Positions 43,076 through 52,365 of a stretch of DNA of 64,000 nt are shown piece by piece; the first letter of the stretch is position 1; each line of letters opens with the position of its first letter. The notes below the pieces were generated by a model. The model was not told where the DNA came from. It searched no databases and worked only from the letters and a program-made list of their open reading frames with translations. The position numbers and the translations under genes were made by a program. The stretch comes from Pseudomonas maumuensis (GTDB lineage: Bacteria; Pseudomonadota; Gammaproteobacteria; Pseudomonadales; Pseudomonadaceae), in the NCBI RefSeq assembly GCF_019139675.1, contig NZ_CP077077.1, forward strand, positions 3,348,001-3,412,000. Direction: 5' to 3'.

Positions 43076-44553
43076 CCCTCGTTCGTTTCCAGATGTGCAT
43101 CGACGGCCAATGGCGCGATGCCCAGAGCGGCAAGACCTTCGACAGCCTCGACCCGGCCACCGCCAAGGCCTGGGCGCAGCTGCCCGATGCCGGCGAAGCC
43201 GATGTCGAGCTTGCCGTGCAGGCCGCCCAGCGCGCCTTCGAAGGCAAGGCCTGGCGCGGCCTCACTGCCACCGCCCGGGGCAAGCTGCTGCGCCGTCTCG
43301 GCGACCTGATTGCCGAGAACAAAGAACACCTGGCCCAACTGGAAAGCCGCGACAACGGCAAGCTGATCCGCGAAACCCGCGGCCAGGTCGGCTACCTGCC
43401 GGAGTTCTTCCACTACACCGCGGGCCTGGCCGACAAACTCGAAGGCGGCACCCTGCCGCTGGACAAGCCCGACCTCTTTGCCTACACCGTGCATGAGCCG
43501 ATCGGCGTGGTCGCCGGGATCATCCCGTGGAACAGCCCGCTGTACCTCACCGCGATCAAGCTGGCCCCGGCCCTGGCCGCCGGCAACACCATCGTGCTCA
43601 AACCCTCGGAACACGCCTCCGCCACTCTCCTCGAGCTGGCCCGCCTGGCCCTGGAAGCCGGCTTCCCGGCGGGCGTGGTCAACGTGGTCACCGGCTACGG
43701 TCCAAGCACTGGAGCGGCGCTGACCCGCCACCCGCTGGTGCGCAAGATCGCCTTCACCGGCGGCGCCGCCACCGCCCGCCACGTGGTGCGCAGCAGCGCC
43801 GAGAACTTCGCCAAGCTGTCGCTGGAGCTGGGCGGCAAGTCGCCGAACATCATCTTCGCCGACGCCGACCTGGACAGCGCCATCAACGGCGCCGTGGCCG
43901 GCATCTATGCCGCCTCCGGGCAAAGCTGCGTGGCCGGTTCGCGCCTGCTGGTGCAGGACGAGATCTTCGACGAGTTCGTCGAACGCCTGATCGCCCGCGC
44001 CAAAGGCATCCGCATCGGCAACCCGCAGGACGACCGCAGCGAGATGGGGCCGATCGCCACCGCCCAGCAACTGGCGGTGATCGAAGGCCTGGTGGCCGCG
44101 GCCAAGGCCGAGGGCGCCACCCTGCGCATGGGTGGCAAGCGCGCCGAGGTCGAAGGTGATGGCTGGTTCTACGAGCCGACCCTGTTCGAGTGCGACAGCA
44201 ACTCGATGACCATCATGCAGGAAGAGGTGTTCGGCCCGGTCGCCGCGGTGATCCGCTTCAAGACCGAGGAACAGGCCCTGGCGATGGCCAACGACTCGCA
44301 GTTCGGCCTGGCCGCCGGTATCTGGACCCGCGACCTGGGCCGCGCCCACCGCCTGGCCCGTGACGTGCGCTCGGGGATCATCTGGGTCAACACCTACCGC
44401 GCCGTATCGGCCATGGCCCCCATCGGCGGTTTCAAGAACAGTGGCTATGGCCGCGAGAGCGGCATCGACTCGGTGCTGGCCTACACCGAGCTGAAGACGG
44501 TGTGGATCAACCTGTCCACCGCGCCCATGCCCGACCCCTTCGTGATGCGCTAG
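43072..44553 (+). CDS. NAD(P)-dependent aldehyde dehydrogenase
   Basis: A 493-residue ALDH-superfamily enzyme of standard length: PWNSPLYLTAIKLAPALAAG, cofactor fold AFTGGAATARHV, catalytic Glu in LELGGKSPNIIF, and catalytic Cys in GQSCVAGSRLL (about residue 286). It oxidises an aldehyde, probably a semialdehyde product of this pathway, to an acid. It is translationally coupled to the upstream hydrolase and 12 bp before the second flavin reductase. Confidence 0.94.
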   Translation: MTLVRFQMCIDGQWRDAQSGKTFDSLDPATAKAWAQLPDAGEADVELAVQAAQRAFEGKAWRGLTATARGKLLRRLGDLIAENKEHLAQLESRDNGKLIRETRGQVGYLPEFFHYTAGLADKLEGGTLPLDKPDLFAYTVHEPIGVVAGIIPWNSPLYLTAIKLAPALAAGNTIVLKPSEHASATLLELARLALEAGFPAGVVNVVTGYGPSTGAALTRHPLVRKIAFTGGAATARHVVRSSAENFAKLSLELGGKSPNIIFADADLDSAINGAVAGIYAASGQSCVAGSRLLVQDEIFDEFVERLIARAKGIRIGNPQDDRSEMGPIATAQQLAVIEGLVAAAKAEGATLRMGGKRAEVEGDGWFYEPTLFECDSNSMTIMQEEVFGPVAAVIRFKTEEQALAMANDSQFGLAAGIWTRDLGRAHRLARDVRSGIIWVNTYRAVSAMAPIGGFKNSGYGRESGIDSVLAYTELKTVWINLSTAPMPDPFVMR

Positions 44554-44565
44554 GAGAACGCCACC

Positions 44566-45051
44566 ATGATCGAACCTGGCATCTACAAAGACGTGATGGG
44601 CTCGTTCCCGTCCGGCGTCACCGTGGTCACCACCCTGGACGCCGACGGCGGCATCGTCGGCATCACCGCCAGCGCGTTCAGCGCGCTGTCGATCGAGCCG
44701 GCGCTGGTGCTGTTCTGCCCCAACTACGCCTCCGACACCTACCCGATCCTGCGTGACAGCAAGCAGTTCGCCATCCATCTGCTGTCCGCCGACCAGACCG
44801 CCGAGGCCTATGCCTTCGCCGGCAAGGGCAAGGACAAGGCCAAGGGCATCGACTGGCAGTTGAGCGAGCTGGGCAACCCGCTGCTGACCAAGGCCACGGC
44901 GATCATCGAGTGCGAATTGTGGCGCGAGTACGACGGCGGCGACCACGCGATCATCGTCGGCCAGGTGAAGAACCTGGTGCTGCCCGAGCAACCGGTCACC
45001 CCGATGGTCTATCACAAGGGCAAGCTCGGCGCGCTGCCGCCGCTGGGCTGA
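44566..45051 (+). CDS. Flavin reductase (RutF/HpaC-like), copy 2
   Basis: A 161-residue protein strongly similar to the product of 39682-40167 along its length (shared GSFPSGVTV, ITASAFSALS, ECELWREYDGGDHAI). It would supply reduced flavin. Having two reductases but only one monooxygenase in the cluster suggests either redundancy or a second oxygenase encoded elsewhere. Confidence 0.92.
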   Translation: MIEPGIYKDVMGSFPSGVTVVTTLDADGGIVGITASAFSALSIEPALVLFCPNYASDTYPILRDSKQFAIHLLSADQTAEAYAFAGKGKDKAKGIDWQLSELGNPLLTKATAIIECELWREYDGGDHAIIVGQVKNLVLPEQPVTPMVYHKGKLGALPPLG

Positions 45052-45081
45052 CATCCCGGGAGCGCGGCGCGCCCCTATCGC

Positions 45082-45173
45082 TGGCAAGTCGCAGCGGCGA
45101 ACCGCAGCACCCACAGGACGGCGTTTTTTCTGTGGGAGCCGGCTTGCCGGCGAAAGGGCTGCGAAGCAGCCCC
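45082..45173. repeat. REP-type composite repeat (second family), inverted copy
   Basis: TGGCAAGTCGCAGCGGCGAA at the left and GCCGGCTTGCCGGCGAAAGG plus GCTGCGAAGCAGCCCC at the right match the reverse complement of both ends of 23009-23119. The middle contains a T6 run. No gene is seen in the 45052-45254 gap. Confidence 0.65.
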
Positions 45174-45254
45174 AACAGTTTCCGGGGGCCGCGCATACCC
45201 CCTCACCTTCGGTTGCGGCCCCCATTTTTATTCAACGTTCAAGGACTTCGGCAG

Positions 45255-45644
45255 ATGAGCAACGAAAAGTACGAGAAAGGCCTGCAGATCCGCACCCAGG
45301 TGCTCGGCGAGGACTACGTCAACCGCTCGATCCAGAACGCCGACGATTTCACCCAGCCACTCCAGGAGCTGGTCACCGAGTACTGCTGGGGCCACGTCTG
45401 GGGCCGCGATGGCTTGTCGCTCAAAGAGCGCAGCATGATAAACTTGGCGATGATTTCCGCGCTCAACCGGCCCCACGAACTCAAGCTGCACATCCGCGGC
45501 GCCTTGCGTAATGGCCTGAGCCGCGAACAGATTCGCGAGATCCTGCTTCAAGTCGGCATTTACTGCGGCGTACCCGCGGCGGTGGACAGTTTCCGCCTGG
45601 CCCGCGAGGCGTTCGCCGAAGCCGACGCGCAGGCAACCCGTTAA
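45255..45644 (+). CDS. Carboxymuconolactone decarboxylase family protein (PcaC-like)
   Basis: A 129-residue protein closely following PcaC: VTEYCWGHVWGRDGLSLKER, NLAMISALNRPHELKLHIRG and QVGIYCGVPAAVDSFRLARE. PcaC decarboxylates 4-carboxymuconolactone in protocatechuate breakdown, but no other pca genes are here, so a similar decarboxylation or isomerisation of another ring-derived acid is likely. It lies 203 bp after the flavin reductase across a repeat and 89 bp before gntR. Confidence 0.9.
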   Translation: MSNEKYEKGLQIRTQVLGEDYVNRSIQNADDFTQPLQELVTEYCWGHVWGRDGLSLKERSMINLAMISALNRPHELKLHIRGALRNGLSREQIREILLQVGIYCGVPAAVDSFRLAREAFAEADAQATR

Positions 45645-45733
45645 CAGCGGGCTGTGTGAACCACTGCAAGGAATGCCCCGGTTCAAGGCATTCCGCGATG
45701 TTGGCGCAACAGCCGCATAGAAGAGCGCCCCTG

Positions 45734-46486
45734 ATGAAACGCCAGCCCCTCGACGACAGCTTCAAGGTCAACCGCAACCCCGTCACCCTTCGTGAAATCG
45801 TGCTCGACAAGCTGCGCGGCGCGATCATGAACTTCCATCTGCTGCCGGGCGACCGCCTGGTCGAACGCGATCTCTGCGAGCGCTTGGGCGTCAGCCGCAC
45901 CTCGGTACGCGAGGCCCTGCGCCACCTGGAGTCCGAAGGCCTGGTGGAGTTCGCCGACGCCAAGGGCCCGCGGGTGGCGATCATCACCCTGGAAGACGCC
46001 CGCGACATCTACGAGCTGCGCTGCGTGCTCGAAGGCCTGATCGTGCAACTGTTCACCCTCAACGCCAAGGCCAAGGACATCCGCGCCCTGGAGCGCGCCC
46101 TGGAGGTCAACCGCGAGGCCCTGGAGGACGGCGAGCTGCAGCAGGTGCTCGACTCGGTGCAAGGCTTCTACGAGGTGCTGCTCGAAGGCTCGGGCAACCA
46201 GGTCGCCGCCCAGCAGCTGCGCCAGCTGCAGGCGCGCATCAGCTACCTGCGCGCCACCTCGGTGTCCCAGGAAAACCGCCGGGGCGCGAGCAACCAGGAG
46301 ATGGAAAAGATCGTCGCGGCGATCAAGAGCGGCGACCCCCAGGCCGCCCACCAGGCCTCGGTCGACCATGTGCGCGCCGCCGCCAAGGTCGCCCTGGACT
46401 ACCTGCGCCAGAAGCAGGACGACAACGCCAAGGTCCGCGATATCGTCGCCCCCCTGCCCCTCAAGGACCCTCGCATAGGCCGCTGA
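45734..46486 (+). CDS. GntR-family (FCD) transcriptional regulator of the cluster
   Basis: A 250-residue protein: winged helix at about residues 15-80 (LPGDRLVERDLCERLGVSRT, then SVREALRHLESEGLVEF) and a helical FCD ligand domain with ELRCVLEG and late His in QASVDHVRAA. FCD regulators usually repress catabolic operons until a carboxylic acid binds. Three TGGTATACCA-type sites in the cluster fit its expected DNA pattern. Start at 45734 is preferred; upstream codons are not family-like. Confidence 0.92.
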   Translation: MKRQPLDDSFKVNRNPVTLREIVLDKLRGAIMNFHLLPGDRLVERDLCERLGVSRTSVREALRHLESEGLVEFADAKGPRVAIITLEDARDIYELRCVLEGLIVQLFTLNAKAKDIRALERALEVNREALEDGELQQVLDSVQGFYEVLLEGSGNQVAAQQLRQLQARISYLRATSVSQENRRGASNQEMEKIVAAIKSGDPQAAHQASVDHVRAAAKVALDYLRQKQDDNAKVRDIVAPLPLKDPRIGR

Positions 46487-46488
46487 CC

Positions 46489-47052
46489 ATGCCCAACGCC
46501 CCGCGCTACTGCCCGCACTGCACCACGGAACTGGCCCGGGGCGTCCCCAACGGCGACACCCACGAACGTCTGCACTGCGCCGGTTGCGGCTACATCCACT
46601 ACATCAACCCGAAGATCATCGCCGGCTGCATCATCGAGCGCGACGGCAAGTACCTGCTGTGCCAGCGCGCCATCCCGCCGCGCCCCGGGACCTGGACCCT
46701 GCCGGCCGGTTTCATGGAGGCCGGCGAGACCACCGAGCAGGCGGCGCTGCGCGAGGTGTGGGAAGAGAGCGGCGTGCGCGCCGACATCGTCTCGCCCTAC
46801 TCGATCTTCAGCGTGCCGAAGATCAGCGAGGTGTACATCATCTTCCGCGCCGTGGTCACCGAGGAGACCGGCCAGTACGGGCCCGAGACCCTGGACTACC
46901 GCTTCTTCGAACCGGACCAGATCCCCTGGGACGAGATCTACTACCCGGCGATCCGGCAGATTCTCGAGCGCTACATCCTCGAGCGCCAGGCCGGCGTGTA
47001 CGGGATCTACATGGGCAACGACGATACCGGCAAGGTGCATTTCATCCGCTGA
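46489..47052 (+). CDS. NUDIX hydrolase with N-terminal zinc ribbon
   Basis: A 187-residue protein. The first 35 residues hold two Cys pairs (YCPHCTTE and CAGCGY), a zinc ribbon. The NUDIX box follows as GFMEAGETTEQAALREVWEE plus SG (about residues 75-96), fitting the GX5EX7REUXEEXG pattern. It would cleave a nucleoside diphosphate-linked compound. It begins 2 bp after the GntR stop, so it is co-transcribed with it; whether it belongs to the pathway is uncertain. Confidence 0.93.
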   Translation: MPNAPRYCPHCTTELARGVPNGDTHERLHCAGCGYIHYINPKIIAGCIIERDGKYLLCQRAIPPRPGTWTLPAGFMEAGETTEQAALREVWEESGVRADIVSPYSIFSVPKISEVYIIFRAVVTEETGQYGPETLDYRFFEPDQIPWDEIYYPAIRQILERYILERQAGVYGIYMGNDDTGKVHFIR

Positions 47053-47157
47053 TCCGCCTTGCCGGCGCTGAAGCCACGCCAGCCCATACAAATCCCTCGC
47101 CAAGCGCCGCGTCTCGGTGCAACCTGATGGCTTCACGCAAAAGGACCGGCAACCTTC

Positions 47158-49338
47158 ATGGCGAAATGGCTAGACGGCGGCGGACTCATGGCCGCACGCA
47201 TCCGCAACCACGACTGGGCATCCACCCCCCTCGGCCCCCTGGAAAACTGGCCCGGCGTGCTCAAGACCAGCGTTGCCCTGTGCCTGGCCTCGCGCTTTCC
47301 CCAAGCCGTGCTCTGGGGCGATGCGCTGATCACCCTGCACAACGATGCCTTCAGCGAGATTCTCGGCAGCAAGCCCACAGCCCTGGGCCGGCCCTTCAGC
47401 GACGTCTGGCAGGAGGCCTGGAGCAATATCCGTCACCTGGCCCAGCGCGCGCTCGACGGCGAGGCGGTGTACATCGAGGACTTCCCGCTGACGATCGAGC
47501 GCCATGGCAGCCCGGAGCGCGCCTACTTCACCTTCTGCTACAGCCCCGTGCGCGACCACGACGGCACCGTGGTGGGCATGCTCGACACGGTCACCGAGAC
47601 CACCGCCAGCGTGGTCGCCAACCGCCGCCTGAACTTCCTCGACAGCCTCGGTCGGGCCGCCGCCAACGCCACCGATCCGGAACGGATCATGGCCACCACC
47701 ACCCGCCTGCTTGGCGAGCACCTGCAGCTGTCGAGCTGCGCCTATGCCGTGATGGAGCCCGACGAGGACGCTTTCACCATTTGCGGTGACTGGGTCGCGC
47801 CCGGCTCGCCACGGCTGATCGGCCAGTACCGCCTGGCCGACTTCGGCGTGCTGGCGGTCAGCCGCCTGCGCGCAGGCCTGGCGCTGGTCATAGATGACAA
47901 CCTCAGCCAGTTGCCGGCCCGCGAATCGGCGACCTTCCAGGCCATCGGCATCACCGCGACCATCTGCATGCCCTTGATCAAAGAAGGCCGCCTGACGGCG
48001 CTGATGGCCATCCACGACAAGCACCCCAGGGTCTGGACTGACTACGAACAGACCTTGATCGGCGAAGTGACCGAACGCTGCTGGGCACATATCCAGCGGG
48101 TCCAGGCCAACGCCGAGGTGCGCGAGGCCTTGACCGCCCTGGAGGCACTCAATGCCACCCTCGAACAGCGCGTGGAGCAACGCACCAGCCAGTTGCTGCA
48201 CACCGAAGCCGTGCTGCGCCAGACCCAGAAACTCGAGGCCATCGGCCAGCTGACCGGTGGCGTGGCCCATGACTTCAACAATTTGCTGACCATCATCCGC
48301 TCCTCCATCCACTTCCTGCAGCGCCCTGACCTCGACGAGAACCGGCGCAGCCGCTACTTGAAGACCGTATCCGATACCGTCGACCGGGGCGCCAAGCTGA
48401 CCGGGCAACTGCTGGCCTTCGCCCGCCGCCAGGCGCTCAGCCCACAGGTCTTCGAGGCCGGCCCAAGGCTCGAGGCGATGGCCGACATGCTCGGCACCGC
48501 CGCCGGCGCGCGGATCCAGGTGCGTCTGGCGTTGCCCGAGGCGCCCTGCCATGTACATGCCGACCTTGGCCAACTGGAAACCGCGGTCATCAACCTGATG
48601 ATCAACGGTCGCGACGCCATGGCCGGCGCGGGCACCTTGCACCTGCGCCTGGAGGCCGACCAGAGCATGCCGGCGCTGCGCGGCCAGCCACCACAGGCCG
48701 GGCCATTCGCGGCAATTTCGGTGATCGATGGCGGCGTGGGCATCGCCCCACACCTGCTGGAACGCATCTTCGATCCGTTCTTCACCACCAAGGCCGCCGG
48801 CCAAGGCACCGGGCTCGGCCTGTCACAAGTGTTCGGCTTCGCCAAGCAGTCGGGGGGCGATGTGCAGGTCAGCAGCATCGAAGGCCAGGGCACCACTTTT
48901 ACCCTGTACCTGCCCCAGGTGTCGCCGCCCGATGTCGAAGCGAGCAGCGCAGCTCCCTCGCCGGCCCCCGGCGGCGAGCGTCGGCACATCCTGGTGGTAG
49001 AAGACAACCCGGATGTCGGCAGTTTCACCGCGCAGATCCTGCGCGACCATGGCTATCGGATCAGTTGGGCGATCTCGGCCGAGGATGCGCTGATGCAGAT
49101 CGCCGCGGAGCAAGATGGGTTCGACGCAGTGTTTTCCGACGTGGTGATGCCCGGCATGGGCGGCCTGGCCCTGGCCCGGGAGCTGCGCCGCAGCCAGCCG
49201 CGCCTGCCGGTGATCCTGACCTCCGGCTACAGCGAGGCGATTGCCGAAGGTGGCCACCAGGGCTTCGCCTTTTTGGCCAAGCCCTATTCGGCAGAGCAGG
49301 TGTGCCGAATGCTGGGGGACGTGCTGGACACGCCATGA
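47158..49338 (+). CDS. Hybrid sensor histidine kinase: PAS-GAF-HisKA-HATPase-REC
   Basis: A 726-residue soluble kinase without membrane helices. An N-terminal PAS-like domain ([20 protein letters not shown]) is followed by GAF (about residues 160-320), a coiled coil, HisKA with His371 in [11 protein letters not shown], ATPase boxes ([20 protein letters not shown]) and a C-terminal receiver with Asp661 in [10 protein letters not shown]. This is the type of cytosolic kinase that senses small ligands or light-like cues. Its architecture is mirrored by the convergent gene that ends 23 bp away. Confidence 0.92.
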   Translation: MAKWLDGGGLMAARIRNHDWASTPLGPLENWPGVLKTSVALCLASRFPQAVLWGDALITLHNDAFSEILGSKPTALGRPFSDVWQEAWSNIRHLAQRALDGEAVYIEDFPLTIERHGSPERAYFTFCYSPVRDHDGTVVGMLDTVTETTASVVANRRLNFLDSLGRAAANATDPERIMATTTRLLGEHLQLSSCAYAVMEPDEDAFTICGDWVAPGSPRLIGQYRLADFGVLAVSRLRAGLALVIDDNLSQLPARESATFQAIGITATICMPLIKEGRLTALMAIHDKHPRVWTDYEQTLIGEVTERCWAHIQRVQANAEVREALTALEALNATLEQRVEQRTSQLLHTEAVLRQTQKLEAIGQLTGGVAHDFNNLLTIIRSSIHFLQRPDLDENRRSRYLKTVSDTVDRGAKLTGQLLAFARRQALSPQVFEAGPRLEAMADMLGTAAGARIQVRLALPEAPCHVHADLGQLETAVINLMINGRDAMAGAGTLHLRLEADQSMPALRGQPPQAGPFAAISVIDGGVGIAPHLLERIFDPFFTTKAAGQGTGLGLSQVFGFAKQSGGDVQVSSIEGQGTTFTLYLPQVSPPDVEASSAAPSPAPGGERRHILVVEDNPDVGSFTAQILRDHGYRISWAISAEDALMQIAAEQDGFDAVFSDVVMPGMGGLALARELRRSQPRLPVILTSGYSEAIAEGGHQGFAFLAKPYSAEQVCRMLGDVLDTP

Positions 49339-49361
49339 GCGCGGTCGCGGTAGGAACGGCT

Positions 49362-51539
49362 TCAGCCACGCGCTGCCAGCAAGCGCGCCAGGCTGCGCCC
49401 CAGTTCGTCCTGGCGGAACGGCTTGCGCAGCACGCCGAAGCCATGCAATTCGCGCGGCGAAAGGTTGGTGTACCCCGTGATGACCAGCACCGGCAGCGCC
49501 GCCAGGCGCTCGCGTACCTGCTGGGCGAAGCGCACACCGGTCATTTCGACCATGACATGGTCGGTCAACAGCACATCGGGCACCAGGCCCCTTTCCAGCA
49601 GGTCCAGAGCCTGCACAGGCCCATCGGCTTCGGTCACTTCGTACCCCAGGGCCTGCAGTTGCAACAACGTGGCCTGGCGTACCAAGGGTTCATCATCCAC
49701 CAGCAACACCCGCGTCGGCCGTTGCGCACGGTGCGGCGCCGCCGGTTCGACAGCACGCTCGACCATGTCGCCCTCACTGATTGGCAGCCACAAGGTCGCC
49801 TCGGTACCCTGGCCAATCGATGAGCGAATACCGAAGCCGCCGCCGGACTGCAACGCCAGGCCCTGCACCATCGGCAGACCGAGGCCAGTACCTCGGCCCA
49901 CACCTTTGGTCGAGTAAAACGGCTCGATGCAATGCGCCAGCACCTCCTCGCTCATGCCATAGCCGGTGTCACTGACCTGCAGCCATACCTGTGGGCCGCC
50001 CTGCAAACCGGGCGGCCTTGGCACGCTCCCTTCTTCGGCGCCGGCGCGCACGGTCAGCCGACCGCCCTCGCTCATGGCGTCCCGGGCATTGACCACCAGG
50101 TTCAGCAGGGCGAGCTCCAATTGGTGCGGGTCCACCAGCACACCCGGCAACGCCGTATCGATGTCGACCTGCAACACAATGGTCGGCCCCAAGGAGCGCG
50201 CCATCAGTTCGTGCATGCCCTCCACCAGGACCGCCAGCGACACCGTGACCGGCTTGAGGGTCTGCCGCCGAGCGAAGCTGAGCAGGCGCCCGACCAGGTT
50301 GCGCGCCCGCTCCGCCGCCTGCAGGCCGCCGTCGATCAGGCGTTCGGCCCGCTCCGGCTGGGGATGCCGGCGTAGCAGTTCCAGGGAAGCGATGATCGGC
50401 GTGAGCATGTTGTTGAGGTCGTGGGCGATGCCCCCGGTCAGTTGGCCGATCATCTCCATCTTGCGTGCCTCATGCAGCTGCACCAGTGAAGCCTCGCGCT
50501 GGGCGAGCATGTTCGCGACCCGCTCTTCGAGGCTTTCGTTGAGCGCATGCAGGGCCCGCTCGGCCCGGGCATGGGTGATCGCCGTCCACACCTGGCTGGC
50601 GGCCTCCTCGACCAGCCGGCATTCGCTGGCGGTCCATGCATGGGGCGTGTGGAAATGCACCGCGAGCATCGCCTCCAGGCGCTCGGCACGTAGCACGGGG
50701 GCATGCAGCGTCGCGCACAAGCCCTCGAAGCCAGCTGGCGGCCGTTCGTTCGCCGCGTAGTTACGCTGTACCACTTGGCCGGCGAGCAACGCCTCGCGCA
50801 GTGTCGGGTCCAAGGCCGCGTACTGATTGAGGCCGGCAATCGACGGCACCTGCGCGGCCCACTCCTGGCCAACCCGATAGCGGCCATCGCCCAGGTCTTC
50901 CCCGAAACACACCCGGGCCGCGCCCAGCTCCTGAGCCAGGCGCCGCACCGCATGGGCTTCGATGCGCTCGGCCTGGCCCAGGCCGGGCAAAGCCTGGCGC
51001 AATTCCTGAAGAAACGCCTGACGATGCTGGAAATGCACGCGCTCGGACGTCTCGCTGACGATGCACAGCACGCCGCCTACCGCGCCATCAGCCTCGCGCA
51101 CGGCGGAGTAGGAGACATCGAAGTAGGCCGTTTCACCTGGGCCGTGGCGTTCGATGTAGAACGGCCGGTCCTTGGCGGAGAAGGTCACGCCGGTTTCGCG
51201 CACGCCGCGCAACAACGGTTCCAGGTCGTCCCAGAGCTCGCTCCAGTACGCCTGGGCGGGCTGGCCCAGCGCCCTGGGGTGCTTGTCGCCGATGCTCGGC
51301 CAGTAGGCGTCGTTGTACAGCGCGGCGTACTGCGGCCCCCAGAACAGCACGATCTGCGCCTGGGCGCTGAGGAGCATGGCCACCACGCCCTGCAATGCCG
51401 CTGACCAGCTGTCTGGTGGGCCCAGTGGCGAGTGCTCCCAGTCCATCGCCTGCAACAGGCAGCTGACTTCGCCACCGCCACGCATGAAACCCGGCAATGG
51501 TTGCAGGTTGACCGACTTGCTCTCCTGGCGGGCTTTCAT
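49362..51539 (-). CDS. Hybrid sensor histidine kinase: PAS-GAF-HisKA-HATPase-REC (convergent paralogue)
   Basis: A 725-residue kinase if started at ATG 51539; a TTG at 51599 would add 20 residues and neither has a clear ribosome site. The order matches the convergent gene: PAS (HSPLGPPDSWSAALQGVVAM), GAF (about residues 175-330), HisKA with His373 in GGIAHDLNNML, ATPase (LNLVVNARDAM, GTGLGLPMV) and receiver with Asp660 in LLTDHVMVEM. The shared plan and length suggest an old inverted duplication, now strongly diverged. No dedicated output regulator is adjacent. Confidence 0.92.
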   Translation of the reverse strand: MKARQESKSVNLQPLPGFMRGGGEVSCLLQAMDWEHSPLGPPDSWSAALQGVVAMLLSAQAQIVLFWGPQYAALYNDAYWPSIGDKHPRALGQPAQAYWSELWDDLEPLLRGVRETGVTFSAKDRPFYIERHGPGETAYFDVSYSAVREADGAVGGVLCIVSETSERVHFQHRQAFLQELRQALPGLGQAERIEAHAVRRLAQELGAARVCFGEDLGDGRYRVGQEWAAQVPSIAGLNQYAALDPTLREALLAGQVVQRNYAANERPPAGFEGLCATLHAPVLRAERLEAMLAVHFHTPHAWTASECRLVEEAASQVWTAITHARAERALHALNESLEERVANMLAQREASLVQLHEARKMEMIGQLTGGIAHDLNNMLTPIIASLELLRRHPQPERAERLIDGGLQAAERARNLVGRLLSFARRQTLKPVTVSLAVLVEGMHELMARSLGPTIVLQVDIDTALPGVLVDPHQLELALLNLVVNARDAMSEGGRLTVRAGAEEGSVPRPPGLQGGPQVWLQVSDTGYGMSEEVLAHCIEPFYSTKGVGRGTGLGLPMVQGLALQSGGGFGIRSSIGQGTEATLWLPISEGDMVERAVEPAAPHRAQRPTRVLLVDDEPLVRQATLLQLQALGYEVTEADGPVQALDLLERGLVPDVLLTDHVMVEMTGVRFAQQVRERLAALPVLVITGYTNLSPRELHGFGVLRKPFRQDELGRSLARLLAARG

Positions 51540-51626
51540 GTCGCGGTAATCCCGGGCACGTTGTCTTTCCTCTGAGGGTAAGAAATCGCCCGGTGGCAAA
51601 ACGTTCCATCGATTCGAGGCCGACGA

Positions 51627-52259
51627 TCAGCGGCGCCCTTCGGCCAGCATGCGCACGGCCAGGGCGGCCAGCACCGTGCCCATCAGCCAGCGCTGCACCT
51701 GCTGCCACACCGGCCGACCGGCCAGGAACACGGCGATCGACCCCGCCATGACCGCGATCAGCGCGTTGACCGTGACGCTGATGGCGATCTGCGTGCCGCC
51801 CAGTACCAGCGACTGCAGTAACACGCTGCCATGGCCCGGCTCGATGAACTGCGGCATCAGCGACAGGTACATGACCGCGATCTTGGGGTTCAGCAGGTTG
51901 GTCACAAAACCCATCATGAACAATCGCCTGGGGCTGTCCGCCGGCAGCTCGCGCACCTGGAACGGCGAACGCCCGCCCGGGCGCAGCGCCTGCCAGGCCA
52001 GGTACAGCAGGTACAGCGCACCGCCGATGCGCAGGGCGTCGTAGGCGAACGGCACGGCCATGACCAGCGCGGTGATCCCCAGCGCTGCGCAGAGCATGTA
52101 GAAGACGAAGCCCAGGGCCACCCCGGCCAGCGAGATCAGGCCGGCGCCGCGCCCCTGGCAGATGGAGCGGGAGATCAGGTAGATCATGTTCGGGCCTGGG
52201 GTCAGCACCATGCCCAGGCTGATCAGGGCGAAGGCCAACAGGTTGGAGGGTTCGGGCAT
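51627..52259 (-). CDS. LysE/RhtB-family exporter
   Basis: A 210-residue membrane protein with about six helices and the LysE signature near the front (ISLGMVLTPGPNMIYLISRS, about residues 11-30), then FVTNLLNPKIAVMYLSLMPQ. It exports amino acids or related small molecules. An AGGA site precedes the ATG at 52259. Substrate unknown. It is divergent from the RHS-type gene. Confidence 0.92.
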   Translation of the reverse strand: MPEPSNLLAFALISLGMVLTPGPNMIYLISRSICQGRGAGLISLAGVALGFVFYMLCAALGITALVMAVPFAYDALRIGGALYLLYLAWQALRPGGRSPFQVRELPADSPRRLFMMGFVTNLLNPKIAVMYLSLMPQFIEPGHGSVLLQSLVLGGTQIAISVTVNALIAVMAGSIAVFLAGRPVWQQVQRWLMGTVLAALAVRMLAEGRR

Positions 52260-52365
52260 ATCAAGTCCTATTTGGGTAGTGCCATACCTGGCATTTTTGC
52301 CAGTTTCACCTGGCCAGGTGCGCACGTTAACGTGGAACGATCATGTCTGAACAGTACGCGCCCCC

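Noticed and set aside
42916..45225. A 769-codon open frame on the minus strand
   Set aside because: It is opposite the aldehyde dehydrogenase and flavin reductase genes and has shadow-like composition without any family motif.
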